Under the pieces are notes generated by a model that saw only the letters and a list, made by a program, of their open reading frames with translations, was not told the origin of the DNA and did no database searches. Source: Streptomyces niphimycinicus (GTDB lineage: Bacteria; Actinomycetota; Actinomycetes; Streptomycetales; Streptomycetaceae). Taken from it: a DNA stretch of 32,010 nt. This document shows, piece after piece, positions 16,574 through 25,199 of the stretch (its first letter is position 1; every line of letters begins with the position of its first letter). Where the stretch lies: assembly GCF_018883605.1 (NCBI RefSeq), contig NZ_JAHLEM010000200.1, positions 1 to 32,010 of the forward strand, written 5' to 3'. Both the position numbers and the translations under genes were made by a program.

Positions 16574-16763
16574 GGCCTGTCTGGGGTTGTGATCTGGGCT
16601 CGCGGGGCGTGGCACGCTCCCCCAGCTACCGCTGGGAGGTACCCCCTCTCGCGGCGTTGCCGAAACGCCCTAGTAGCTCCGCTACGAGGGCCTTCCGGCG
16701 CCTTGCGATCGCACGCACCACGCCCCGCTCCCTGATCCAGATCACAACCCCAGACAGGCCCTA
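16571..16763. mobile_element. MITE-like element with 27-bp perfect terminal inverted repeats
   Basis: 193 bp. Perfect 27-bp arms lie at 16571-16597 and 16737-16763, starting TAGGGCCTGTCTGGGG and ending with its complement. The TA at both outer ends is compatible with a TA target duplication, as in IS630- or some IS5-type elements. Inner pairs GCGGGGCGTGG (16602-16612) and CCACGCCCCGC (16718-16728), plus a small hairpin CCCAGC-TACC-GCTGGG (16621-16636), allow the whole element to fold. It has no coding capacity. Its left end supplies the GH4 stop codon and it may act as terminator. The parent transposase family is not identified. Confidence 0.75.
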
Positions 16764-17041
16764 GCACATGTCCGTTCGGGCATTCCCCAGTATCTGGAGG
16801 CGCCCGGTCGGGCTCCGTTCACGCCCTCTTTCGGTAAACGGGCGAGAATCGGGCCCTGGTTAAGGACAATCAGGCATCCGGGTTCCTCACCGTCCGTTGC
16901 CTCATCCGTTCTGACCTGCTGAGATAACGGTTGTGAAACGGGCGCATACGGTCATGATCTCTGCGGTGCCAAGGCTGGCCACTCCTGTTGCACGCTTGTA
17001 AAACTGCCATCCAAGCCGAAAGAGAAGGCAGGAGGTGCGGC
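16764..17041 (+). promoter_or_regulatory. Upstream region of the polyol DeoR gene
   Basis: About 280 bases without a gene. The nonamer AAACGGGCG occurs twice, at 16836-16844 and 16936-16944, exactly 100 bp apart; the second overlaps a loose promoter-like pair (TTGTGA at 16931, CATGAT at 16953). These could be regulator sites for the following DeoR gene. No stronger signal was seen. Confidence 0.25.
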
Positions 17042-17803
17042 GTGGACGCCGAGGAACGCCGTCGGGAGATCCTCGACAAGGCTCGCCGTGCCGGCGTCGT
17101 CGATGTGGGCAAACTCGCCGCCGACCTCGGGGTGTCCAAGGAGACGGTCCGCCGCGATCTGCGGGTTCTGGAACAGCATGGACTGGTGCGGCGTACCCAT
17201 GGCGGCGCCTACCCCGTGGAGAGCGCCGGTTTCGAGACCACCCTGGCCTTCCGCACCACCATGCATGTGCCGGAGAAGTCGCGGATCGCGACCGCGGCAG
17301 CCGATCTGCTGGGCGATGCCGAGACGGTCTTCATCGACGAGGGATTCACCCCGCAACTGATCGCGGAGTCCCTGCCCAGGGACCGGCCGCTCACCGTGAT
17401 CACCGCTTCCCTCACGACCGCCACCGGCCTCGCCACCCGTGACAACACCACCGTGCTGCTCCTCGGCGGCCGGGTGCGCGGGGGCACGATGGCCACCGTC
17501 GACCACTGGGCAACGCATATGCTCTCGGGCTTCGTCATCGACCTGGCGTTCATCGGCGCCAACGGCATATCCCGCCAGTACGGCCTGACCACTCCGGATC
17601 CGGCGGTCAGCGAGATCAAGGCGCAGGTGGTGCGGGTGTCCCGGCGGAAGATCTTCTCCGGGGTGCACACCAAATTCGGAGCCGTCAGCTTCTGCCGGTT
17701 CGCCGATGTCTCGGACTTCGAAACGATTGTGACCGACACCGGTCTACCGCTGACCGAGGCACATCGCTATTCGCTGCTGGGCCCCCAGATCGTCAGGGTC
17801 TGA
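17042..17803 (+). CDS. DeoR/GlpR-family transcriptional regulator (polyol operon)
   Basis: 253 aa. The start is GTG at 17042, six bases after AGGAGG; a longer in-frame TTG at 16988 has no ribosome site. The N-terminal HTH (VGKLAADLGVSKETVRRDLR near 22-41) and the DeoRC domain (FIDEGFTPQLIAESL, LLLGGRVRGGTMATVD, LAFIGANGIS) are intact. The usual D-x-G-T-T of the effector pocket reads DEGFT here, which may reflect a different ligand. It precedes the binding protein, permeases and dehydrogenase with 54 bases between, and is likely their regulator, with a polyol or its phosphate as plausible effector (inferred). Confidence 0.9.
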   Translation: MDAEERRREILDKARRAGVVDVGKLAADLGVSKETVRRDLRVLEQHGLVRRTHGGAYPVESAGFETTLAFRTTMHVPEKSRIATAAADLLGDAETVFIDEGFTPQLIAESLPRDRPLTVITASLTTATGLATRDNTTVLLLGGRVRGGTMATVDHWATHMLSGFVIDLAFIGANGISRQYGLTTPDPAVSEIKAQVVRVSRRKIFSGVHTKFGAVSFCRFADVSDFETIVTDTGLPLTEAHRYSLLGPQIVRV

Positions 17804-17857
17804 CGCCCTCCCCCCGCTGTTTCTCACCTTCCCCACGTCCCTTCGATTGGACCCGTT

Positions 17858-19207
17858 ATGCCAGTCCTGACTCTTCGTGCTGCCCGGATACCGGTGGTGG
17901 CCCTGACCGCGGGCGCGCTCCTGACCGGTTGCGCCGGTATGGGGGGCGGCAGCTCAGGCGACAAGACCATCCGCGTGCTGATGGTGAACAACCCGCAGAT
18001 GGTGGACTTGCAGAAGCTCACCCAGAAGTATTTCACCAAGGAAACGGGCATCACGGTCAAATTCACGATGATGCCCGAGAACGAGGTCCGCGACAAGATC
18101 AGCCAGGACTTCGCCAATCAGGCGCGCCAGTACGACGTGGCCACCATCAGCAATTTCGAGGTGCCCTTCTACGCGAAGAACGGCTGGCTGATGCCGCTGG
18201 ACGGCTATGCCGCCAAGGACAAGGCATTCGATCAGAAGGACGTCCTCCCCTCGATGCGGGAGTCGCTGACCGCCGAGGACGGCAAGCTCTACGCCGAGCC
18301 CTTCTACGGTGAGTCGTCGTTCCTGATGTACCGCAAGGACGTCCTCGCCGAGAAGCATCTGAAGATGCCCGAGCGGCCCACCTGGCAGCAGGTCGCGGAC
18401 ATCGCCTCCAAGGTCGACGGCGCCCGCAAGGGCATGAACGGCATCTGCCTGCGCGGACTGCCCGGCTGGGGTGAGCTGATGGCCCCGCTGACCACGGTGG
18501 TCAACACCTTCGGCGGCACCTGGTTCACCAAGGACTGGAAGGCGCGACTGGACTCGCCCGAGTTCACCAAGGCGACCAAGTTCTATGTCGACCTGGTGCG
18601 CAAGCACGGTGAGGCCGGTGCGGCCCAGTCGGGCTTCGCCGAATGCCTGAACAACCTCACCCAGGGCAAGAGCGCCATGTGGTACGACGCCACCTCGGCC
18701 GCCGGGTCGCTGGAGGCCGCCAAGTCCCCGGTCAAGGGCAAGATCGGATATGTCCAGGCGCCGGTGGAGAAGACCGACAGCTCGGGCTGGCTCTACACCT
18801 GGGCCTGGGGCGTCCAGAAGGCGACCCGCCACCCCGACAACGCGTGGAAGTTCATCTCCTGGGCATCCAGCAAGAAGTACGAGGAGCTGGTCGGCAAGAA
18901 GTTCGGCTATGCCAACGTACCCGCGGGCAAACGGTCGTCCACCTATGCCAATCCGGACTACCGCGACACCGCCGGCTCCTTCTCCGAGGAGACCCGCAAG
19001 GCGATCCTCGGCGCCAAGCCGCGTGATCCGGGAGTGCAGCCGCGGCCGACCATCGGCATCCAGTTCGTCGATATCCCCGAATTCGCCGATCTGGGCACCA
19101 AGGTCGCCCAGGAGATCAGCGCCGCCATCGCCGGAAAGCAATCCGTCGAATCGGCATTGCAGAAGTCGCAGAAGCTGGCCGAGAAGGTCGGCGAGGAGTA
19201 CCGATGA
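17858..19207 (+). CDS. Polyol-type ABC transporter solute-binding lipoprotein (SmoE-like)
   Basis: 449 aa. Signal peptide with lipobox LLTGC and C25 as lipidated residue. The mature protein (IRVLMVNNPQMVDLQKL, FTMMPENEVRDKISQDFA, YDVATISNFEVPFYAKNGWL, GICLRGLPGWGE) resembles the sorbitol/mannitol-binding branch (SmoE, MtlE) of family 1 binding proteins. Only a weak ribosome site precedes the ATG. Its stop overlaps the ATG of the next permease (ATGA). With two permeases and a zinc dehydrogenase it forms a polyol uptake and oxidation operon. The exact polyol cannot be told from sequence. Confidence 0.88.
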   Translation: MPVLTLRAARIPVVALTAGALLTGCAGMGGGSSGDKTIRVLMVNNPQMVDLQKLTQKYFTKETGITVKFTMMPENEVRDKISQDFANQARQYDVATISNFEVPFYAKNGWLMPLDGYAAKDKAFDQKDVLPSMRESLTAEDGKLYAEPFYGESSFLMYRKDVLAEKHLKMPERPTWQQVADIASKVDGARKGMNGICLRGLPGWGELMAPLTTVVNTFGGTWFTKDWKARLDSPEFTKATKFYVDLVRKHGEAGAAQSGFAECLNNLTQGKSAMWYDATSAAGSLEAAKSPVKGKIGYVQAPVEKTDSSGWLYTWAWGVQKATRHPDNAWKFISWASSKKYEELVGKKFGYANVPAGKRSSTYANPDYRDTAGSFSEETRKAILGAKPRDPGVQPRPTIGIQFVDIPEFADLGTKVAQEISAAIAGKQSVESALQKSQKLAEKVGEEYR

Positions 19208-20169
19208 GTAATCCGACGACGGCAGTATCCGTGAGCGGCGAGCGGCCACCGACCGCGACACCCGCCTCCGCACCGCGCCCGGTGGCGCGGCGGAACCGGG
19301 CCCGGGAGTGGGCCACCCGGGCGCCGCTGCTGCCCGCACTGATCTTTCTGATCGTGGTCACCCAGCTTCCGTTCGTGGCCACGCTGGTGATCTCGCTCTT
19401 CGACTGGAACTCGTTCCGGCCCGACCGCCGCGCCTTCGCGGGGCTGGACAACTACAAGACGGTGCTCAGCGACGACGCGCTGCGCGAGTCCATCGTCACC
19501 ACTGTGTTGCTGACCGCCTCCGTGGTGATCGTCAGCGTGGTGCTGGGGCTGCTGCTGGCGCTGCTGCTGGACCGCAAGTTCCGTGGCCGGGGCCTGGTCC
19601 GCACCATGCTCATCGCACCGTTCCTGCTGGTGCCGGTGGCCTCGGCGCTGCTGTGGAAGCACGCGCTGTACAACCCCGAGTACGGCCTGTTCAACGGCGT
19701 GCTCAACTGGCTGGGCGGGCCCCAGCCGGAGTGGCTCACCGATACGCCGCTGATCGCGGTGGAGGCGTCGCTGATCTGGCAGTGGACGCCGTTCATGATG
19801 CTCATCCTGCTGGCCGGGCTACAGAGCCGCCCGCTGGACATGATCGAGGCGGCCCGGCTGGACGGGGCGGGCAACTGGCAGATCTTCCGCTTCCTGACGC
19901 TTCCGCATCTGCGCCGCTATCTGGAGCTCGGCACCCTGCTCGGGTCCATCTACATCGTGCAGAACTTCGACGCCGTCTTCACCATGACCCGCGGTGGCCT
20001 GGACACCGCCAACCTGCCGTACACCATTTACGAAACCTTCTACAACGCCCACGAGTACGGGCTGGCATCGGCCGCGGGGGTCGTGGTGGTGATCGGCACG
20101 ATCATCATCGCCACCTTCGCGCTGCGCGTGGTGTCGTCCCTCTTCCGTGAGGAGGCGTCCCGCGCATGA
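19204..20169 (+). CDS. Polyol/sugar ABC transporter permease (SmoF/MalF-type)
   Basis: 321 aa, about six membrane helices, the first at LLPALIFLIVVTQLPFVATLVI preceded by an Arg/Pro-rich cytoplasmic tail (about 40 residues; segment quoted here is LPALIFLIVV). EAA loop MIEAARLDGAGNWQIF near residues 219-234. Both ends overlap neighbours by four bases (ATGA), so it is tightly coupled to the binding protein and the second permease. An ATPase subunit is absent from the operon. Confidence 0.9.
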   Translation: MSNPTTAVSVSGERPPTATPASAPRPVARRNRAREWATRAPLLPALIFLIVVTQLPFVATLVISLFDWNSFRPDRRAFAGLDNYKTVLSDDALRESIVTTVLLTASVVIVSVVLGLLLALLLDRKFRGRGLVRTMLIAPFLLVPVASALLWKHALYNPEYGLFNGVLNWLGGPQPEWLTDTPLIAVEASLIWQWTPFMMLILLAGLQSRPLDMIEAARLDGAGNWQIFRFLTLPHLRRYLELGTLLGSIYIVQNFDAVFTMTRGGLDTANLPYTIYETFYNAHEYGLASAAGVVVVIGTIIIATFALRVVSSLFREEASRA

Positions 20170-21044
20170 CCGCCGTGAGCACCCCGGTGCCCATCACATC
20201 GATTCCGGAAGCCACCCGCCGGGCCAAGCGGCGCGGTGCCGCGCTCGGCGTACTGGCCTGGTTCATCGGCATCGTCTTCGTCCTGCCGGTGCTGTGGATG
20301 CTGCTGACCTCGTTCCACTCCGAGGCCGACGCCGCCACCAACCCGCCGTCGCTGGCCGCTCCGCTGACCCTCGACGGGTACAAGGACTTCTTCGGCGTGG
20401 GCGGCGGGGCCAGCCCCTGGCCCGCGCTGCTCAACTCGGTGGGCACCTCCCTCTTCTCCACCTGCTTCGTGCTGGTGCTGGCGCTTCCGGCGGCGTTCGC
20501 GCTGTCGATCCGTCCGGTGCGCAAGTGGACGGATGTGATGTTCTTCTTCCTGTCCACCAAGATGCTGCCCGTGGTGGCCGGACTGCTGCCGGTGTTCCTG
20601 TTCGCCAGGGACATCAACTTCCTGGACAACGTCTGGCTGTTGGTGATCCTCTACACCTCGATGAACCTGCCGATCGCGGTGTGGATGATGCAGTCCTTCC
20701 TCGCCGACATCCCGGTGTCCATCATCGAGGCCGCCCAGATGGACGGGGCGCGGCTGCCCACCATCCTGTGGCGGGTCGTCGCCCCGATCGCGGGCCCGGG
20801 CATCGCCGCCACCTCGCTGATCTGCTTCATCTTCAGTTGGAACGAGATGCTCTTCGCCCAAGTGCTCACCGGTGTGGTCGCCCAGACCGCCCCGGCGTTC
20901 CTGACCACGTTCGTCACCAGCCAGGGGCTGTTCCTGGCCAAGGTGTGCGCGGCGTCGATGGTCATTTCTCTGCCGGTGCTCGCCGCCGGTTTCGCCGCCC
21001 AGGACAAGCTGGTCCAGGGCCTGTCGCTAGGAGCAGTCAAATGA
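20166..21044 (+). CDS. Polyol/sugar ABC transporter permease (SmoG/MalG-type)
   Basis: 292 aa, six predicted helices starting at LGVLAWFIGIVFVLPVLWML. EAA loop SIIEAAQMDGARLPTILW near residues 187-204. Both ends overlap neighbours by ATGA. Together with the preceding permease it forms the membrane channel of the importer; the missing ATPase is probably a shared MsiK-type protein. The intact reading frame contrasts with the frameshifted counterpart at 10013-10836. Confidence 0.9.
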   Translation: MTAVSTPVPITSIPEATRRAKRRGAALGVLAWFIGIVFVLPVLWMLLTSFHSEADAATNPPSLAAPLTLDGYKDFFGVGGGASPWPALLNSVGTSLFSTCFVLVLALPAAFALSIRPVRKWTDVMFFFLSTKMLPVVAGLLPVFLFARDINFLDNVWLLVILYTSMNLPIAVWMMQSFLADIPVSIIEAAQMDGARLPTILWRVVAPIAGPGIAATSLICFIFSWNEMLFAQVLTGVVAQTAPAFLTTFVTSQGLFLAKVCAASMVISLPVLAAGFAAQDKLVQGLSLGAVK

Positions 21045-22030
21045 GGGCCGCAGTCATCGAAGCCCCCGGCAAGGTCACCGTCGCCACCGTCGCGGACCCC
21101 ACCCCGGGCCCCCGTGAGGTCGTGGTGGACGTGGCGGCCTGCGGGCTGTGCGGCACCGATCTGCACATTCTGCAAGGGGAGTTCGCGCCCACGCTGCCGA
21201 TCGTGCCCGGGCATGAGTTCGCCGGTGTGGTCGTCGGTCTCGGCAGCGGTGTCACCGAGCTGGAGGTGGGCGACCGGGTCGCGGTCGACCCCTCCCTGCA
21301 CTGCCATGAGTGCCGTTACTGCCGGATCGGCCGGGGCAATCTGTGCGACAACTGGAACGCGATCGGGGTCAGCGTCGCCGGCGGGGCCGCCGAGTTCGCG
21401 GTGGCCCCGGTGGCCAACTGCGTCAAGCTGCCCGAGCATGTGGACGTGGCCGACGCGGCCCTGATCGAGCCGCTGTCCTGCGCGGTGCGCGGCTATGACG
21501 TGCTCAACGGCAACCTGGGCGCCGAGGTGCTCATCTACGGCTCCGGCACCATGGGGCTGATGATGCTGGAGCTGGCCAAGCGGACCGGCGCCGCCAGTGT
21601 GGACATGCTCGACGTCAACTCCGAGCGGCTGGCCACCGCCGGCACCCTCGGCTGCACCCGGTCCGCCGCCTCGGCGGACGAGCTGGAGCAGCCGCGCGGC
21701 TGGGACGTGGTCATCGACGCCACCGGCAACCAGGCGGCCATTCAGGACGGCCTGGGCCGGGTGGCCAAGGCCGGAACGTTCCTCCAGTTCGGTGTCTCCG
21801 ACTACGCGACACGGGCCACCATCGAGCCGTACAAGATCTACAACCAGGAGATCACCATCACCGGGTCCATGGCCGTGCTGCACAGCTATGAGCGTGCCGC
21901 CGGGCTGTTCGCGACCGGGGTGCTGGACCCGAAGATCTTCATCAGCCACCGGCTGCCGCTGGAGGAGTACCCCCAGGCGCTCGACCAGTTCAAGGCGGGA
22001 CAGGGCCGGAAGATCGTGGTCGTCCCGTAA
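21041..22030 (+). CDS. Zinc-dependent alcohol/polyol dehydrogenase (MDR family)
   Basis: 329 aa. Medium-chain dehydrogenase with GroES-like N-terminal domain: catalytic zinc site C37-G-T-D, H58-E59 and E143; structural zinc site C88, C91, C94, C102. Rossmann motif YGSGTMG near 166-172 binds NAD(P)+. It resembles sorbitol/L-iditol and other polyol dehydrogenases, which oxidise a secondary hydroxyl to a ketose. As last gene of the polyol ABC operon (ATGA overlap with the permease), it probably performs the first catabolic step after uptake. No kinase is present in this operon. A hairpin terminator follows. Confidence 0.9.
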   Translation: MRAAVIEAPGKVTVATVADPTPGPREVVVDVAACGLCGTDLHILQGEFAPTLPIVPGHEFAGVVVGLGSGVTELEVGDRVAVDPSLHCHECRYCRIGRGNLCDNWNAIGVSVAGGAAEFAVAPVANCVKLPEHVDVADAALIEPLSCAVRGYDVLNGNLGAEVLIYGSGTMGLMMLELAKRTGAASVDMLDVNSERLATAGTLGCTRSAASADELEQPRGWDVVIDATGNQAAIQDGLGRVAKAGTFLQFGVSDYATRATIEPYKIYNQEITITGSMAVLHSYERAAGLFATGVLDPKIFISHRLPLEEYPQALDQFKAGQGRKIVVVP

Positions 22031-22041
22031 CCGTACGTGGT

Positions 22042-22079
22042 TGACGGCCCAGGCCCGGGGCACCAGGCTTGGGCCGTCA
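22042..22079 (+). terminator. Terminator hairpin of the polyol operon
   Basis: TGACGGCCCA (22042-22051) pairs perfectly with TGGGCCGTCA (22070-22079); the stem can extend inward through GGC/GCC after a mismatch. It lies 11 bases after the dehydrogenase stop codon, without a U-tract. It separates the operon from the FAD monooxygenase gene. Confidence 0.6.
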
Positions 22080-22107
22080 TTGATCACGGTCGGCGGGAGG
22101 GCGGGCA

Positions 22108-23478
22108 ATGGGCAAGGGCGACGCGGTGGTGGTGGGCGGAGGGCTCGCGGGCACACTGGCCGCGGGGGCGCTCCTCGGCCACGTCGACACGGTCACCCTG
22201 GTGGAGCGCGACCGCTACCCGGAGCAGCCCGCCTTCCGCAAGGGCGTGCCCCAGGGCCGTCATCTGCATGTCTTCCTCAGCGGCGGACGGCGCGCCCTGG
22301 AAGAGCTGTTCCCCGGGCTGAACGGTGAGCTGGAGGCGGCGGGCGCGCACCGTCTGGAGGCGCCCCGCGATGTGATCACCAAGGCCCCCAACGGCTGGCA
22401 GCGCCGCTTCCACGAGGGCAGGCACGCCACGACGAGCTGCACCCGGGCGCTGTTCGACGCCACCGTACGGGCGCGGGTGCTGGCCGAGGCCGAGGGGTCC
22501 GGGACCCGGGTGGAGGTGCTCCAGGGCACCGAGGCCATCGGGCTGCTCGGCGGCGCGGACCGGGTGACCGGCGTACGGGTGCGGGCGCGCGACGCCGGGC
22601 GCGCCGAGCGGGAATTACCGGCCGATCTGGTCGTGGACGCCTCGGGGCGCGGCTCGCGCGCCCCCAAGTGGCTGGCGGAACTGGGCGCTCCGGCGCCGCG
22701 CGAGGAGATCGTCGACGCCGGGATCGGCTACTGCACCCGGATGTTCCGGCCCGCCGAGCCGCTGGACATGGTGATGGTCATCCAGCCGCGCCCGGACTGT
22801 CCGCGCGGCGCCGCATGGTCCCCGGTCGAGGGCGGCAACTGGCTGCTGACGCTGTCGGGGGTGCGCGGTCAGCATCCGCCGACCGAGGGCTCGGAGGTGC
22901 TCGGCTTCGTCAAGTCGCTGAACGAGCCGACGCTGTACGAGCATCTGCGGAGCTGTGAGCCGGTGTCCCCGCCGTACGGGTTCCGCGACACCTCCAACCG
23001 CCGCCGCCACTACGACGCCCCGGGCGCGCTGCCCGAGGGGTTTCTCGCGGTCTCGGACGCCGCCTGCACCTTCAACCCGATCTACGGTCAGGGCATGGCG
23101 GTGGCCGCCCTCAGCGGGCTCGCCCTGCGCCGCTGTCTGGCCGAATCAGGTCTGCGGCCCGGCTTCGCGGCCACGGCCCAGCGCGCCGTGGCCCGGGCGA
23201 GCGACACCGCCTGGCTGACCGCCGTCGGCGCGGACCGCCCGTACGCCGCGGACGCGGGCACCACACCCGCCGGGGCGGCCGAGCGGCTGCGGAGCTGGTA
23301 CTTCGGGCGGCTGGCGGACCGGGCGGGGATCGACCCGGTGGTCGGCGCGGCGTTCCGTGACGTCACCTATCTGGCGGCGGGCCCGTCCCGGCTGCTCTCC
23401 CCCGGGGTCGCCCTGCGAACGGTGCTGCTGCCGAGGGCCCGGGGCCTGGCGGACCCGCCGCTGCGCGTGGAGAGCTGA
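22108..23478 (+). CDS. FAD-dependent monooxygenase/oxidoreductase
   Basis: 456 aa. N-terminal FAD-binding VVVGGGLAGTLAAG (8-21), later DLVVDASGRGSRAPKWL (about 173-189) and a C-terminal LAVSDAACTFNPIYGQGMAVAAL-type FAD ribityl motif (DAACTFNPIYGQGM). This places it in the group A aromatic hydroxylase/polyprenyl-reductase superfamily; the sequence resembles actinobacterial tailoring epoxidases and hydroxylases of natural product pathways, but no pathway genes surround it. A TTA codon at 22615-22617 (residue 170) suggests bldA-dependent, late expression. It is monocistronic, with a hairpin on each side. Substrate is unknown. Confidence 0.8.
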   Translation: MGKGDAVVVGGGLAGTLAAGALLGHVDTVTLVERDRYPEQPAFRKGVPQGRHLHVFLSGGRRALEELFPGLNGELEAAGAHRLEAPRDVITKAPNGWQRRFHEGRHATTSCTRALFDATVRARVLAEAEGSGTRVEVLQGTEAIGLLGGADRVTGVRVRARDAGRAERELPADLVVDASGRGSRAPKWLAELGAPAPREEIVDAGIGYCTRMFRPAEPLDMVMVIQPRPDCPRGAAWSPVEGGNWLLTLSGVRGQHPPTEGSEVLGFVKSLNEPTLYEHLRSCEPVSPPYGFRDTSNRRRHYDAPGALPEGFLAVSDAACTFNPIYGQGMAVAALSGLALRRCLAESGLRPGFAATAQRAVARASDTAWLTAVGADRPYAADAGTTPAGAAERLRSWYFGRLADRAGIDPVVGAAFRDVTYLAAGPSRLLSPGVALRTVLLPRARGLADPPLRVES

Positions 23479-23500
23479 CCCGGGCCCGGGGCTTTCGCCG

Positions 23501-23537
23501 GGCGGAGCCCCCGGACCCCCGTCCCGTGGGCTCCGCC
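23501..23537. terminator. Bidirectional terminator between convergent genes
   Basis: GGCGGAGCCC (23501-23510) and GGGCTCCGCC (23528-23537) form a perfect 10-bp stem with a 17-base loop. It sits between the stop codons of the FAD monooxygenase (+) and the aldolase remnant (-). Confidence 0.6.
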
Positions 23538-23562
23538 GCCCCCGGGCCTCCGGGGGATGCGC

Positions 23563-24149
23563 TCAGGCGCTCGCGTCCCGCAAATGCGCGGCTGCCGCCT
23601 GCTCCAGGTGGACCAGGTCACTGCTGACGGTGGCGAAGGTGAAGCCCTGGGCCAGGCGCCTGGCGGCAGTCGCCCCGTCCGGGCAGTGGATTCCGGCGGC
23701 GATGCCCGCGGTCCGTGCCTCCTGCGCGACCTTCGCCAGCGCCGCCTCGAACTTCTCCGCCACCGAGGTGTCGGTCGAGGTCCGGCCGCCGAGCGCGATG
23801 GTGAGGTCGGAGGGGCCGATGTAGACGCCGTCGAGCCCGTCCGCGGCACAGATCTCCGCGGTGTTGGCCAGTGCCTGGGCCGTCTCGATCATCACGATGC
23901 AGGCGACCCGCTGATTGGACTCGGCCGGGGCGGGGCCCACCCGCAGACCCGAGCGCATCGGGCCGTAGGAGCGCACGCCGAGCGGGGGGTAGCGGCAGGC
24001 GGCGACCGCGGCGGCCGCCTCCTCGGCGGTGTTGACCAGCGGGACGATGACCCCGCGGGCCCCGGCGTCCAGGGCCTGGCCGATCCAGAAGCCGTCGTTG
24101 GCCGGGACGCGCACCATACCGGCGGCGGTGCCGCGGGGGAAGTGTTCAT
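23563..24149 (-). pseudogene. HpcH/HpaI-family aldolase, 5'-truncated
   Basis: The readable body (184 aa from ATG at 24117) matches class II HpaI aldolases, which cleave 2-keto-3-deoxy sugar acids or similar: VRVPANDGFWIGQALDAGARG, VIVPLVNTAEEA, MIETAQALAN with the metal-binding Glu, and GPSDLTIALG with the metal-binding Asp. About 70 N-terminal residues of the normal ~255 are missing, including the strand with the catalytic His (D-x-E-H region). A likely original start, ATG at 24149 reading MNTSPAAPP, lies in a different frame from the body, so a deletion near 24118-24135 probably fused the two. The gene follows the dehydrogenase in the same direction. The product is expected to be inactive unless the assembly is wrong. 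Confidence 0.7.
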
Positions 24150-24219
24150 GCTGTCAGCTTCTCTCGTTCTCTCTCGTTGAGCTTTTCCGCAGGCGGCTAC
24201 GGGGTGGGCCATGGCGCGT

Positions 24220-25194
24220 TCACACCACGGCGTTCACCGGTTCCTCTCCCCGCAGGACGCGCACCACATCGGCGGCCACGGTGGCGCCCATCGCGGCGTT
24301 GGCCTGCTGGGTGAACGCGGCGCAGTGCGGGGTCAGCACCGCGTTGGGGGCGGTGAGCAGCGGATTCCCGGTGGGCGGCTCGGTGGCGAACACATCGATA
24401 CCGGCCGCCGCGAGATGTCCGCTGTGCAGCAGCTCGGCCAGGGCGCCCTCGTCGACCAGCCCGCCGCGCGCCGTATTGATGACGCAGGACCCCGGTTTCA
24501 TGGCCGTCAGTTCGGCGCGGCCGAGCAGCGGTCCGCCGGACGGCATCGGCAGATGCAGGGTGATCACATCGGCGGCCGCGATCAGCTCGTCGAGGGTCAC
24601 GGCCGGCACCCCCTGCTCGGCGAAGACGTTGGCGGGAAGGGGGGGGTCGTAGGCGATGAGGTCCATGTCGAAGCCCCGGGCGCGGCGGGCGACCGCCTGG
24701 CCGATCCGGCCGAAGCCGACGATGCCGAGGGTGCGCCCGGCCAGTTCGGGCCCGAAGAAGCGGTCCCAGCGGTCGCCGGTGACCGAGGCGTGCGCGGGCA
24801 CGATCCGCCGTACGGCGGCCAGCAGCAGGGCCATCGTCATATCGGCGACCGCGGTGGTGTTGCTCCCGGGGGCGTTGACCACGCGGACCCCGTGGGCGGC
24901 GGCCGCGGCCAGGTCGATGTTGTCGGTGCCGACGCCGTGTTTGGCGACGACGTCAAGTCCCGGTGCCGCGTCCAGGACGGCCGCCGTCACCGGGTCGAGC
25001 CCGACGACCAGCGCCCTGACCCCCTCGGCCTCCTCGATCAACTGCCGCTCGGTGAGCGGATGCGCCGCGCTCGCGGTGCGCGCCCGTACCCCGGCGGCCT
25101 CGAACACCTCCCAGGGCTCGCGCGCCTGCTGCCCGAAGCTGGGTGTGGTCACCAGGACCTCACGGCCGGCCCCGGCCTCGTTCGTCTCGTTCAA
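24220..25194 (-). CDS. D-2-hydroxyacid dehydrogenase, NAD-dependent (SerA-like)
   Basis: 324 aa. Rossmann motif GIVGFGRIGQAVARRA (about 141-156), substrate/cofactor loop KHGVGTDNIDL, catalytic Arg in INTARGGLVDE and catalytic His in LTPHCAAFT. The C-terminal ACT domain of SerA is absent, so it is a catabolic-type D-hydroxyacid or hydroxypyruvate/tartronate-semialdehyde reductase rather than a serine-biosynthesis enzyme. I chose TTG at 25194, nine bases after GGGGAG; an alternative TTG at 25203 overlaps the transporter stop. It is the only undamaged gene of this three-gene operon. Substrate is inferred only. Confidence 0.85.
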   Translation of the reverse strand: MNETNEAGAGREVLVTTPSFGQQAREPWEVFEAAGVRARTASAAHPLTERQLIEEAEGVRALVVGLDPVTAAVLDAAPGLDVVAKHGVGTDNIDLAAAAAHGVRVVNAPGSNTTAVADMTMALLLAAVRRIVPAHASVTGDRWDRFFGPELAGRTLGIVGFGRIGQAVARRARGFDMDLIAYDPPLPANVFAEQGVPAVTLDELIAAADVITLHLPMPSGGPLLGRAELTAMKPGSCVINTARGGLVDEGALAELLHSGHLAAAGIDVFATEPPTGNPLLTAPNAVLTPHCAAFTQQANAAMGATVAADVVRVLRGEEPVNAVV

Positions 25195-25199
25195 CGCGC

